DNA of 64,000 nt from Isoperla grammatica (GCA_945910005.1 OX246737.1:84723414-84787413), one strand, 5' to 3'; positions 42,837-53,600 are shown, counted from the stretch's first letter. Translations and numbers: made by a program. The notes: a model not told the origin generated them from the sequence alone.

Positions 42837-45501
42837 CATTGAGTCGACGCAATCCACACCTGTAGAAGGGAAGCCAAATATGGTTGAACACGAGCCTAAC
42901 CTTGTAGTATCGCAGCAATGCTGTTTAAACTGCATAGATCTGCCCATGGACATAGCATGCACTTTCTGTTCACCTGAGGGGGAACGTCAGCAGGTTTTTC
43001 ATCACCCTGATCCTATTGAACAATTCATGGACTATGTGTACAAGCACAGAACTGGTGTGTCCGAGGTTATTACCTTGGCACACAATATGAAGGGATATGA
43101 CGGCCACTTTCTTCTTCGTCATATGATTAGCTCTTTGAATTGGTCCCCTGAAATATTGGCAACGGGTGCAAAGCTATTGTCTATTTCGGCCAACGACATT
43201 GTGTGCAAAGACTCGCTTAATTTTATGCCAATGCCATTAAGCAGTTTACCCAAAGCATTAAATTTACCAAATGAGATGAAGAAAGGTCACTTCCCACACT
43301 TCTTCAATAGACCATGCAATTATGACTACATAGGTGATTTGCCACCTATTGAAGACTATGGCGTGAATGAAATGATGTCTAAAGACCGAGACACATTCAT
43401 GCAATGGTACAGGCAAGAGGTTGCTCAAAAATCTGTTTTTGATTTCAAAAAGGAACTCGTGGACTATTGCATTAACGACGTGGACATATTGCGGTCAGCC
43501 TGTGTCTCTTTCCGAAAAGAGTTTATTGCTGAAAATAAAATTGATCCCTTCTGGCAAGCAGTCACAATTGCAGGAGCATGTATGAAGGTTTTTCAGCAAA
43601 ACTATCTAAAGGAGAACACGATAGGCATTATTCCTCCCGGAGGTTATCGTTGTGTCGATAAACAGTCACACACTGCTATAACATGGATCAAATGGGAGGA
43701 ACATAAGCGCAATATTAAAATCGAACATGCTGAATCTGGCAAGGAGCAGATGGTATTGGGGCCCTATAAAGTTGATGGATATCACGAAGAACAGGATGGT
43801 ACTAAAAATGTGTACGAATATCATGGCTGCTACTTCCATGGTTGCATAAAATGCTAACCAAATCAAGAAATGAAAGTCCGCAATGTCGAGGAAAATTATG
43901 ATGGTAATTTCTCGGAAACTATGAGTGACCGATACGAATCAACGCAGTACCGAACATCTCTTTTGAAAAGTGCAGGCTACAACGTTATTGAAATGTGGGG
44001 TTGTGAGTTTGAGGAACTGAAGCGAAGAGATGAAGCTCTCAATGTGTACCTCAACCAACATCCATTTACAAAACAAGAACCCTTAAACCCCAGAGATGGT
44101 TTTCAAGGAGGAAGAACAAACTGTTGTAAGACATATTATGTTGCACAACCAGGGGAAAAAATTAAATACTTTGACGTCTGCAGCCTTTACCCTTTTATTA
44201 ACAAATATGGTCTCTACGTTTTGGGGCACCCCGACATTTATGTTGGTGATGAGGATTGCCGTAAATTAATCGGGGGTGGTTATGACATTTCAAGTCTGAA
44301 TGGCTTAATGAAATGTACCATTCTGCCACCTCAAGACTTGTATCATCCTGTTCTTCCCATGAAAATGGATGGGAAGCTGATTTTTGCTTTGTGTCGGTCA
44401 TGTGCTAATCAATCTGCTCAAACTCCTTGTGTTCATACTAACCCTGAAGATCGTGTTTTTACTGGAACATGGGTGATAGAAGAATTGAAAAAGGCTGTAC
44501 AGCGGGGTTACGTCATAATGGAAGCACACGAAATTTGGAACTATAAACGTACCGATCAGTACAACCCTCTTACTAGATCAGGCGGATTGTTTGTCAAATA
44601 CATCAACAACTTTCTCAAGATGAAAGTGGAGGCTAGTGGCTGGCCTGAAAATTGCAAGACGGAAGAAGACAAGAAAAAGTACATCGCTGATTTTGAAAAG
44701 CGAGAGGGTGTAAAATTGGATCCATCAAAAATTTCGTTCAACCCCGGGCGCCGCGCCATGGCCAAGTTAATGCTCAACTCCTTCTGGGGCAAATTTGGGC
44801 AGAGGGACGACCTAATCCAGCACAAATTTTTGGACACGTACGAAGAGTTGGTCAATGTTATGGCTAATCCCTCAAATGAGGTTATTTGTTGTGAACTCGT
44901 CACTGAGGACAAAACTCTTTGTTCATGGAAGCCCAGAGACGAGGCAATTCAAGCATCTCCTCGAACAAACGTAGTCATAGCTGCAATAACAACCGCTCTA
45001 GCCAGACTGAAGCTGTACAGTTATCTTGAAGACCTTGGGGAGCGTGTGCTCTATTTTGACAAGGACAGTGTCATTTTTGTAAGCCGCCCAGGTGACAAAG
45101 ATCCACCTACAGGTGATTTCCTTGGAGATCTAACCGACGAACTAGAAGGCTATGGTCCAGGATCATATATCTCAGAATTTACCAGTGCAGGTCCAAAGAA
45201 CTACAGTTTTAAGGTGAACTGTGGTGGTAACCCCGAAGTACAGAAAGTTGTCTGTAAAGTTCGTGGCCTCAGTCTAAACCATTCTGCTTCTAAACTTGTC
45301 AACTTCAATTCCATGACAGAAATGGTCACCAAGAATGCTCCTCCAGTAACTGTAACAATTCCCCATAAAATCAACAGAATGAAGCAATTCAGGATTGTAT
45401 CCAGGGAAGAGAAGAAAGTGTACCGCCCTGTGATAACAAAGCGCAGACTGATTCAAGACTTTGACACATTGCCATATGGCTACAAACGCCAACGCCTCTA
45501 A
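42813..45501 (+). pseudogene. Polinton protein-primed DNA polymerase B, exonuclease and polymerase domains
   Basis: After the frameshift the frame carries Exo I (FYDIEST, 42831), Exo II (LAHNMKGYDGHFLL, 43076), Exo III (YCINDVDIL, 43465), Pol A (DVCSLYPFINK, 44176), Pol B (KLMLNSFWGKFGQ, 44764) and Pol C (LYFDKDSVIF, 45052). A single TAA at 43855-43857 lies in this frame, which then continues to TAA at 45499-45501. Pol C reads DKDS where DTDS is usual; both metal-binding Asp residues remain. The enzyme would replicate the linear element from a protein primer. The frameshift and stop make this copy inactive as read. Confidence 0.9.
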
Positions 45502-45775
45502 AAAGTGGGTGACAAAACAATACTGTATATCCTCCTTTATGTATTATGTAATTTTCCTGTAACATGTTTTGTATAACAATAAACAATAATCAACAAAGTG
45601 TACCGCTCTGTGATAACAAATAAAGCACAGACTGATTCAAGGCTTTGACATATTGCCATATGACTTCAAGTGTCAACGCCTCTAAAAAAAAAGAGGTGAC
45701 CAAACATCACTGTACATTCTCCTTGCGAGTAGTTTATACTCTTTGTAGTCCAGGTATTTTTTTTATGTAATTGTC
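45415..45775 (+). repeat. Tandem duplication of the polB 3' end (180 bp)
   Basis: The last coding bases and 3' flank (from AAAGTGTACCGCCCTGTG) recur from 45595, diverged and with frame damage. The first unit holds the real stop. Confidence 0.85.
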
Positions 45776-45780
45776 CTGTA

Positions 45781-46071
45781 ATTGTACAAGAACATCGCAA
45801 CTTTCTCAATCGTCAGTGCACTACATGGACTTACAATACAGTAGAACTTCAAAGTTATATTTTGCAAGTGTGTGGTGAATACTGTGTGCTATATTTGACT
45901 CATAAAGCTAGAGGGTTTTCTCTTCAAGACTTTTTAAGACATTATAAAAGGGCTTCACCCCTATACAATGATAATTATACCAAGTTTACTTTTATGAAAC
46001 ATTTTGGTAAATGTGTAAAATCAAAAAGAACCATTTGTAATAATCAATGTTGCTGTTCACGTGTATGTTAA
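45781..46071 (+). pseudogene. Adenain-like cysteine protease, C-terminal fragment
   Basis: The frame encodes VELQS and then VCGEYCVLYLTHKARGFS, the segment around the catalytic Cys of adenovirus-type (C5 family) proteases found in Polintons. The N-terminal His and Asp/Glu of the triad are not visible; the upstream DNA is the duplicated polB end. The fragment is about 90 residues, whereas family members have roughly 200. In Polintons this protease is thought to process virion proteins. Confidence 0.65.
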
Positions 46072-46206
46072 TTAAGTTAGGTAGTTATTATTATTATTAT
46101 AATAAATGGTGATTTTTTTTTTAAATTATGAAAACATTGCATTTGGCTTATGTATTTATTTCATACCCTTTATTATCTTCCCATTCACAATCAACTTTGT
46201 GTATAA

Positions 46207-46366
46207 CATCACGGCTTTTATTTCTCAACATAACGGGAATAGGTCTAGATCTATATTTGCAAGTCTCGACAGGTTTGGACAGACATGTGTATGCCATCAC
46301 GGCTTTTATTTCTAAACATAACGGGAATAGGCCCAGCCAGACCTACATTTGCAAGTTTCGACAGGT
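46207..46366. repeat. Tandem pair of 88-bp units
   Basis: Units starting CATCACGGCTTTTATTTCT at 46207 and 46295 share AACATAACGGGAATAGG and GACAGGTTT. They lie just upstream of the last ORF and may belong to its promoter. Confidence 0.8.
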
Positions 46367-46566
46367 TTGCGTGACGTCACTCACGTTTGACACCGGAGGT
46401 AAGTAGCGGTAGAGGGGGAGGGGAGGGGCTTTGTGTCAACCAATCGGGTGATTGTTTCGCTGCATTACCGCTAGTCGCGGTCAGCACCAGTGGGGCGGAG
46501 CCTACTTATTCCAGCTCGAGAGTTGTAGTCAGCAAGTTCTGTTTGCAGCGTCAGTGTCAGCTAACC

Positions 46567-47547
46567 ATGTTTTGGAAACCTAACCAAGTAGTCACCGGTG
46601 AGGAAACTCAACTCGGCAATACTAGCAGTCCGAAGCCGTACTCGAGGCCTCCTGCGGGTGTCAAGCAGAACAACAATCTTCACAAGGTCAACACAAACAA
46701 GATGGAACCTCAGCGTGGATACGTCACGGAGAACAGTTTGTTCAACGCAGTGAGTAATGACTCAAGGTCTCCTGTAGATGTCCAGCAGACCAACAATCTT
46801 CATCGGGCCAGCACAAGCAAGATGGAACCTCAGCATAGATACTTCACGGAGAACAGTTTGTTCAACACAGTGAGTAATGAGAGTGAAATTACTAAGAAAA
46901 AGAACATTGTCCTGAGAAAAAACCTATTTGAACTTAATGATTCCAAAACAAAACTTGCTGTTGTTGGTTTACACAAAGATGCATGCTTTCAACCTTTTGT
47001 TGAGATCAGAACCTTGAAGGGGCAAGGTGTCGAGTTCTACACTGAAGCATGGAAAGAGTTTGCACGAGAAATTGAACTTCTTTCATCGTATGTGTTTACC
47101 CTGCAAGCGGATGAAGTGGAAAATATTCCAGATAAATATTTGTGTAGCAGTGTGCTGTTTGCTAAGATGTACATGGGAAATGTAGTTATAGGACTGAGAT
47201 CTTTAAATGATGACAAACAAGGTATTTACCTCAGTGAAATTTCATGCATAAATTTAATCAAGTATTCACCACTTGTATCAATAATAATGAAAGAACATGA
47301 ATCTACACATCGTCGACTTTACGAATGGTACTGTGATTTTGTGGTAGATGTCAAAAGTAAATATGCTTCATACATAGACGGCTTTGAAGAGGAAGAAGAA
47401 AATATGCCCATTTCGGTTGAATTATTTGTGCGAAAACATATTCATAAGCTGGACTGTGAAAATGAATGTGTATCGAAGGATTTTAAATGTATACTTTTTG
47501 AACTTGGTGCATCCAACATTGTAAATGATCTTGGAAATGTTCAATAG
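46567..47547 (+). CDS. Polinton hypothetical protein 3 (326 aa)
   Basis: I chose the ATG at 46567 because it begins after a GC-rich, promoter-like stretch; the frame is open further upstream (46387). The N-terminal third has two tandem 40-residue repeats (each with NNLH, MEPQ and TENSLFN), then a Lys patch (ITKKKNIVLRKN) and a globular-looking part (VEIRTLKGQGVEFYTEAW, SCINLIKYSPLVSIIM), an acidic EEEEEN stretch and a C-terminal end with paired Cys. No stop or shift. I do not recognise the family. It occupies the place next to the right inverted repeat. Confidence 0.65.
   Translation: MFWKPNQVVTGEETQLGNTSSPKPYSRPPAGVKQNNNLHKVNTNKMEPQRGYVTENSLFNAVSNDSRSPVDVQQTNNLHRASTSKMEPQHRYFTENSLFNTVSNESEITKKKNIVLRKNLFELNDSKTKLAVVGLHKDACFQPFVEIRTLKGQGVEFYTEAWKEFAREIELLSSYVFTLQADEVENIPDKYLCSSVLFAKMYMGNVVIGLRSLNDDKQGIYLSEISCINLIKYSPLVSIIMKEHESTHRRLYEWYCDFVVDVKSKYASYIDGFEEEEENMPISVELFVRKHIHKLDCENECVSKDFKCILFELGASNIVNDLGNVQ
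46641..46880 (+). repeat. In-frame 120-bp tandem duplication
   Basis: Units begin CTCGAGGCCTCCTG (46641) and CTCAAGGTCTCCTG (46761). Period 120 preserves the frame and gives the two 40-residue repeats. Confidence 0.88.
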
Positions 47548-48184
47548 GCCTATGTAGACTACAGATAAAAATGTATCATGTTTAAATAAATGACTAGACC
47601 CTATAGGCCTAGTCTTCTAACTACTTTATCAAGTGTTGACTTTTAAAGTTATTAACCCTAGGAATACCTTTATTCCCATACCCTACCAATACTATTCATT
47701 CATTCAATTTATAATTTAAATAATACAGTTTTGAACATAACCATTGTGGCCTATTTTGTGATGGAGACCAGTGTCTAGGCCTAAGCTTGACTGTCTTGGA
47801 ATGTAACTGTGAATTTATTTTGGTAAGATAGGCTAGGTCTAGCCGAGGCCTGCGTTTCATCTAGGTTATTGCCCTATAGCCTAGGCTAGATTGTAAAATT
47901 AAAGACCGTAGGCTATATTACTCACTGTTTTGAGGCCATAACGGTGTAATTACTAATTACACACATTTATTTTGGGTGTGCAGGTGGAATCATAGGCCTA
48001 GACCACTGACAGCTGTTGTGTTGGGCAGTGCCTTTTAGATGGGGTAGCGTAAAGTAGACCACAACCGTCGTACACGAAGGCTGTGATGCCGCGAAATTTG
48101 AATGTGAGCACTCATTCCCCAAAGATTCCGGAAGTATTCGGGATTATTCGGGCGCTCGCTACCTTTGAGCATGCGCACAGTCGA
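47548..48184. other. Polinton right non-coding region
   Basis: Rich in AGGCCTA words (47570-47900). No ORF recognised between the last gene and the right inverted repeat. Confidence 0.4.
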
Positions 48185-48829
48185 CAATGCAGTTGTTGAC
48201 TGTTACCGACTAAAGCATTTAGTTACTTTATTCACTGCTAGGAAGCGCCACCGTCGATAGTCGTGTGCTAAGTCCGTAATTGAGGTCACGGTGAAAGTTA
48301 TATACGACATTTACCTATTACAATACAATTGGCGTGATAGCCGAGTGGTATTGTGCACCAAGACAGTAATGGCGAGGTCCAAACTGCTCGGGCACGAAAA
48401 CACGGTCGTCGCACTTTTTTTCAAAAGGTGACAATATTAAATTAAATAAATGTCACGTGGTACATCAGTTGTACACTTGGCGGATAGAGTGCGCTTGTGT
48501 CGGCGCGCAAAATTTGAAAATACAAAATGGCGGATGCTATTGGGTTACGGCAGGGTGGCGGCGGCGGGGTAGGTTAGGTTAGGTTAGGTTCGGTGGGGAC
48601 CCGTAAAAAATTAAAACTAAAAAAAAATGCGGAGGGGTGAGGGGTGGACCTCCCCTCCCCCTCCCCTCCCTCCTTCCCCCTCCCCTCCACTCCCTCCTTC
48701 CCCCTCCCCTCCCCTCCTTCCCCTCCGGTTATGTAGGTCGCTCAAGAGAGGAGCGGCCGCCATCTTGGATGACGTCATGTCTATTTATAGAACTAGCGGT
48801 AATCCGCCGATATAGACATACCCTCTACT
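48185..48829 (-). repeat. Polinton right terminal inverted repeat
   Basis: Inverted copy of 33972-34580; the extra length comes mainly from a longer CCCCTCC tract (48650-48725). The Pro-rich ORFs here are translations of that tract. Plus-strand 48337-48404 holds TAGCCGAGTGG, a perfect RNA polymerase III A box, and a weak B box. Confidence 0.93.
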
Positions 48830-48835
48830 GCTGTC

Positions 48836-49460
48836 GATTAATCATGCGACATTAACGATACGGCTCAGTTGAGTGTTTTTGTACGATTTTTTGATAAAAA
48901 ATCTCAAACATTCACAGAAGAGTTGTTAGCACTGTTGCCATTAAAAGATCGCACCAGAGGAGAAGATTTGCACCAAGCTGTAGTTGAGTTTTGTCAATCA
49001 AAACTTGAAAACATAATTTCAATCACAACAGATGGGGCTCCTGCAATGGTTGCGAAAGAAAGGGGTCTAGTTTCAAGAATGAAAACTGTCAACAACAATT
49101 TACTCTCATATCACTGCATTATTCATCAGTCAATACTGTGTGCGAAGTTGAGTCCCGAATTGAAGACGGCAATGGATAAAATAATGAAGCTAGTCAACTT
49201 TATTCGAGCTCGATCGTCACTCCAACATAGGCAGTTCAAGGCGTTTATGACCGAAATCGGGGCAGAGTATGACGATCTTTTGTTACACAACAACGTAAGA
49301 TGGCTGAGTAAGGGGCTCGTTTTGGAGAGAATGTGGCCTGTAAGGCGTGAAATAATGGCGTTTCTCTCTACTCTCCCAGATAAGAATGCGACAGCGTCAG
49401 ATCTACTTACATACCTTCAAAATGAAGAAGAAATGGCAAACGTAGCGTTTATGGCAGAAG
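48836..49460 (+). pseudogene. hAT transposase, middle part
   Basis: After the 6-bp duplication the frame resumes, with TAA where the catalytic-region Glu of DES is expected, then DTAQLSVFVRFF, ITTDGAPAMVA, HCIIHQ, VNFIRARS and the RW motif NNVRWLSKG. Apart from the early stop the frame is open to the next insertion at about 49455. Confidence 0.85.
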
Positions 49461-49858
49461 GTCCCGGGTTCAAATCCCGCTTCAGGCAGAAGTTTTTTAA
49501 CTTCTTATGTGGATTCAATTCCATTACTTCTTGGCTTAGGAATAAGTAAACGGTGACTTTGGAGCCGTCCTAGCAACGAATCACTCAATAAATTCAAAGT
49601 TGTTCTGAATCGGCCTTGTTGATTCTGGCATTTGTCCGCAGGTGTTCGCACTGTCCAATCACTGATTCATATGTTTCGTATTTGAAATATCGATCTTTGA
49701 TTGGTTATCGCTCACTCGTCGATGGTGTTCGAAGCCTACAGGGTTGGTTTAGTCACTTTAAATTAAAGTCCCCCACTGCAAATCAGTTTAGTTACTGAGT
49801 GGGTAGACTCTAAATGTGAATTTATTTTATTTTTATTTTATTTAATCTCCTGCTGCAG
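49456..49858 (+). mobile_element. Insertion beginning with a tRNA-like T-arm
   Basis: Inside the hAT frame the sequence GGTCCCGGGTTCAAATCCCG (49460-49479) carries a perfect RNA polymerase III B box, GGTTCAAATCC (49467-49477), followed by about 370 bp without a gene. This resembles a tRNA-derived SINE that has lost its A box. hAT coding resumes at about 49850 (LLQGKDKLVNN). I found no clear target duplication. Confidence 0.5.
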
Positions 49859-50500
49859 GGCAAGGATAAGCTGGTTAATAACCTTATAATCAGCTGCAAA
49901 GCCTTTCGTCGCAAACTCGATTTGTTTCAGCAAGATATCAACGGAGAGCGTCTTCATTTTCCAACACTAAAAGTTCACATTGATGAAAGTGACGCAGATA
50001 TAGACATTGCCTTTTTTCAAAGTTTTCTACAGGGATTGAAAAAAGAGTTTGACTCACGTTTCGAAGATTTCAAAAATCTAGAATGCGTTGCTGATATGTT
50101 GACACCATTTAGTCTTGAACCTAATGGAAAATGGTGTGAAGATGCCTCGAAATTATTTCAGGGGAAAAAGAGAGAACTCCAAACTGAGATAATTGACCTT
50201 CAAGAAGACGTGGAACTTAAATACAAATTTTAAAATTGCTCTCTTACGGAGTTTTGAGGTAGATTTGTTAGTGATAGCAAATACCCAAACTTGAAAATGC
50301 TAGCCCTGACGTTAATGACCATGTTCGGTTCAAGCTGGATGTGTGAGTCAAGTTTTTCAAAAATGAACTACATAAAAAACAAATTTCGATCGAACTTGAG
50401 TGATGCGCATCTCCAGGATGTTCTTAGAATAAGTTGTACGCAGCGAGATTTGGACTTTCGTAAACTGGCCCAAGACAAGAGGTGCCACTTTTCCCACTAG
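49850..50500 (+). pseudogene. hAT transposase, C-terminal part
   Basis: Coding resumes with GKDKLVNNLIISCKAFRRKL and HFPTLK, then a stop and shift near 50232, and the dimerisation region SSWMCESSFSKMNYIKNKFR ending at TAG (50498-50500). The order and length match a hAT C-terminus. Confidence 0.8.
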
Positions 50501-50607
50501 CCATGCAACAACGTCCTTTAAAAGGGGGGGTGCCTCGGACCCCCGAGAACTTCTAAATTTGGTAAGTGGACCTTCAATCATATTAATTGGAGGCCCCTGC
50601 CTTAGAC

Positions 50608-52295
50608 CATGGGCTGAGTATAGACAATCCGTTCTGAGAGAAACGATCATTGCTGGTGTGGGGGGGGGGGGGGGGGGGTGACGTGTGACCGGAGACTTCA
50701 AAAATTATTCGTTCTACAAACGTCTCATCCACGTGTTATAAATATCCAATCGAAGAATGAGAGAGGCAATTTCCAACCATTCCGCTTGTTAATATTGTTA
50801 ATAATAAGCGGGGATAATAACCTTTGGAATTTTGTGTGTAGGCCTACTCGTACTTGTGATTACTTGTTTGTAAGTTTAAACTTTGAAATCAATTTATTAA
50901 TAAAAACAAATTTGTGATTAGATCATGAATATAATTTCTTGTGTAGTTCTTTGCCATGTAATATTTTAATATTACATTGCAAGCAATTAAACCCAGTCGA
51001 GGTAGTTCCTTCTCCTCGAGGTGACCGGTGCCTGCAACGTGTGCGGTGTTGTGTATAATAATATCTCACTCATAATTTCCCTCTCTTTTTTCCTTTGCTG
51101 ATGCCCAAACGGCAACCTAACCCCTACCCCTGTCGCACCCTATCCTTTTCACTGACAGTTATGCGAAGTGTGTTCATAGTTTCTGAGCCAGGATCTATGT
51201 CAATTAGCTGCACAGGTCCACCACTGGCTCTTCCTCGTGGTGTGGGTTCCTCCCACTTTGCTCATTCTCAACGTGTCCCAGTATAATCCTAGGAATTTCC
51301 ATAATGTCCCTCGCCTACGTTAAAATGTCAATAACTATGTTTCCAAGAAGTGCCTTGTAAAGGAACCTAATCAATCGAATAACAATTACAACATCTTTAT
51401 CAATGTATACTGTAATTATAACTAATGTTTTGGTTTTTGTTGGCGTATTAAAGAATTTTTATAATTTTTTAAATTTTTTTTTAAATTTAATTTTATAATC
51501 TTAAACATTAATACATTGATACAAAAATTATTTTTATGCCAAATCAAGTTCCCTATACTTCTAAGTCATCAAATATATAAATTATTATCCAAGGTACACC
51601 TAACACGATCAAAATAAGAGTAAAGTGGATATGGACGAAATAAGCACTAAACATTTATTCATTTTTGTCAGGAGCTGCAGTCCATATCCAACAATGAGTG
51701 CCCTGTTCTGGGCGAAAGACAAAAGCAAGATGTTTTGTTATTATGAAAATACTAATACTGTATCCATACTTGAACAATAGAATTAAAAAATGGTGGATGC
51801 CTTGTAACAGATAAAAGAACCAGCAGTTTTACATTCAAATCCCGTTTTCTCCATCTGCGAAAAAGCGGATATGGACGAAATACGTACTCACACGACGATG
51901 TGTGTGTTGTCAAAGGTCGCATTTATTTATTTATGAATTGGCCCTATACAGCACATTATGCCATTTAACAGTGACCAGTATAACAACGGATGATTAACAA
52001 CGATGCATGATGATGAAGAAGGGAGGAGGGGAAACCCGGTACCGGCACGTGGTCTACTCCTGTCGAAAAGTACCAAAGGGACTTCCAGCTTTACGTCCCA
52101 TCCGAAAGGACGGTGTAACTTTGACCAGTCATAAAGGTTCCTCCACAAACTTGGACTGCCGAGCAGTTGACGAGAAGAACGAAGCTGTTACACAAGCTTT
52201 CGAACCCTCCAATCTGCTCTAACCAACGATAATTTGTTTTTTATGTATTACAGTACCTTTGTTGTTTTCAATCATCGGTAAGGAATTAAATGGAC
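50608..52295. other. Non-coding region with TCCATATCCAC motifs
   Basis: A G17-type run at 50661, AT-rich DNA around 51420-51600, and inverse copies of the TCCATATCCAC motif at 51625-51646 and 51865-51889. The small ORF at 51095-51286 has no family that I recognise. Confidence 0.4.
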
Positions 52296-52307
52296 TTTTG
52301 GAGACAA

Positions 52308-52695
52308 TATGATTAATGGGGCTTAACGTCTCATATTTATGCAACGATGGCTAATCGAGACGATGAGCGGGTGATAATGAAGATGAGAAATATGATAATG
52401 AAGAATAAAGCCACATCCGAATCAGATCCATTGTACGTCGCGTGAGTCGTCATACGGGAGTCCAGCAAGGGAGGACAGGGCCAAGTGGGAGGAGAAATAT
52501 TCAATGGGACACCGGGGGGGGGGGGGGGGGGGGAGGGGATTGGGGTGTGGACTGCACTTCGTCTGACTTCTCCTCCTCGACCAGTCCGGCTTGGGTGGCC
52601 CTACCAGAAGCATACGCTTCCGCCGGCATAGCTCTCGGGATCAACAAAGCACGCAAACCTGCCCACCACGATAAGGTGGCAGTCCCTGGGCAGGT
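52308..52695 (+). mobile_element. SINE-like repeat with 12-bp target duplication
   Basis: Bounded by TTTTGGAGACAA at 52296-52307 and 52696-52707. Contains block A, a long G run (52516-52533), the distal block and the terminal stem (52658-52665 pairing with 52687-52694). No poly-A tail. Confidence 0.9.
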
Positions 52696-52804
52696 TTTTG
52701 GAGACAAGATAGAGAAAATGTAAAAACGGACATTGTGCTCGATCTTGACGTGTGGTGTCAGGAGCACTGAAGTGGTCTTACAATTTTTCATTTAAATATA
52801 AGAT

Positions 52805-53125
52805 CCGCCAGAAAAAATTGTGATCAAGTTGTTGTAGATTTACAAAACCAGTTAAATAATATTCATGTTATAATTTTAAGTGAAATAGATCTAAGATATG
52901 TGTAATTGTTTTGAACTTGACAGGTTTACTCGGTTTTATAAATCAAGAGATGGAAGAAGAGGTGGTGGGTTAATAGTTTTTGTTTCGAGCATTCTTACGT
53001 TCGAGTGTGACTATGTGTCATTAAATAACTTTGAAGGCATAAAACAAAGTTGTAATTGCATTATTATGCGTTTATAGGCCCTCTAACAATGCTACGAAAT
53101 ATGATTTTATTGTGGCACTGTAGCG
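52805..53125 (+). pseudogene. LINE endonuclease fragment
   Basis: A broken plus-strand frame reads VVVDLQNQLNNIHVIILSE, then GFTRFYKSRDGRRGGGLIVFVS and, shifted, RPSNNATKYDF, the order seen in APE endonucleases of LINEs. Several stops. It is followed by a SINE-like copy and a further LINE piece at 53470-53600. Confidence 0.6.
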
Positions 53126-53186
53126 ACGCGAGAGGAAATAGTAAATGATCGACTCAGCAGTTAATGTATATACCATGTCTACATTC

Positions 53187-53372
53187 GATGATTGATTGAT
53201 TAATGGGGCTTAACGTCTCATATTTTCGCAACTATGGCCAATCGAGACGATGAGCGGGTGATAATGAAGATGAGAAAGATGATGATGAAGAGTAAAGCCA
53301 CATCCAAATCAGGTCCATTGTACGTTGCGTGGGTCGTCATACGGGAGTCCAGCAAGGGAGGGGCAGGGCCAT
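53187..53372 (+). mobile_element. SINE-like repeat, 3'-truncated copy
   Basis: GATT head, block A and part of the distal region up to GGGAGGGGCAGGGCC, then lost. It separates two pieces of the same LINE. Confidence 0.8.
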
Positions 53373-53469
53373 GTCAACAACAAGCAAGCATCAACAGGCG
53401 TTGACCTTACTCATATTAAAAATAAAGAAAAATGTGTCTTTAATAAATGTTTTAGTGAAGCAAAATTAT

Positions 53470-53600
53470 AGGAAGTGTTGAAAAGTATGCAATGGGGGAA
53501 TTTATTATCAGCTAAAAAGTGTAATCCCTTATACGAAGCAATCCAGAAGAATTTTAAAATAGCTTATAATAGGGCATCTAATTTTAAAGAGACAACAATT
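53470..53600 (+). pseudogene. LINE endonuclease-RT linker fragment
   Basis: Reads MQWGNLLSAKKCNPLYEAIQ and KNFKIAYNRASNFK, similar to the linker W...L......AY..F...Y...F of jockey-like ORF2. Probably the continuation of 52805-53125. Confidence 0.45.

Larger units (their letters stand above)
33972..48829 (+). mobile_element. Polinton/Maverick element (14.86 kb; about 11.1 kb without the copia insert)
   Basis: The element starts AGTAGAGGGTATG and ends with its inverse, has about 0.6-kb inverted repeats, and is flanked by the 6-bp duplication GCTGTC at 33966-33971 and 48830-48835. An AGT start and 6-bp duplication are hallmarks of Polintons, which replicate with a protein-primed DNA polymerase. 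Inside are polB, a protease fragment and several unknown ORFs. I see no retroviral-type integrase, packaging ATPase, or major or minor capsid gene, so it is probably a non-autonomous or eroded member. Confidence 0.93.
32808..50599 (+). mobile_element. hAT transposon interrupted by a Polinton
   Basis: Left end CAGGGACCGTCAAA and right end GGAGGCCCCTG are flanked by the perfect 8-bp duplication CCTTAGAC at 32800-32807 and 50600-50607. Subtracting the Polinton and its duplication leaves about 2.93 kb, a normal hAT length. The transposase reading frame is continuous across the Polinton site except for point lesions. Confidence 0.92.

Noticed and set aside
48337..48404. A functional tRNA gene in the Polinton repeat
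   Set aside because: The B box is degraded and the acceptor stem does not pair well; only tRNA-like similarity is supportable.
48627..48855. Pro-rich ORFs near the right Polinton end
   Set aside because: They fall in the CCCCTCC tract of the inverted repeat, which varies in length between the two ends.
51095..51286. A small gene
   Set aside because: No family similarity, no splice or start context, and the frame is short.
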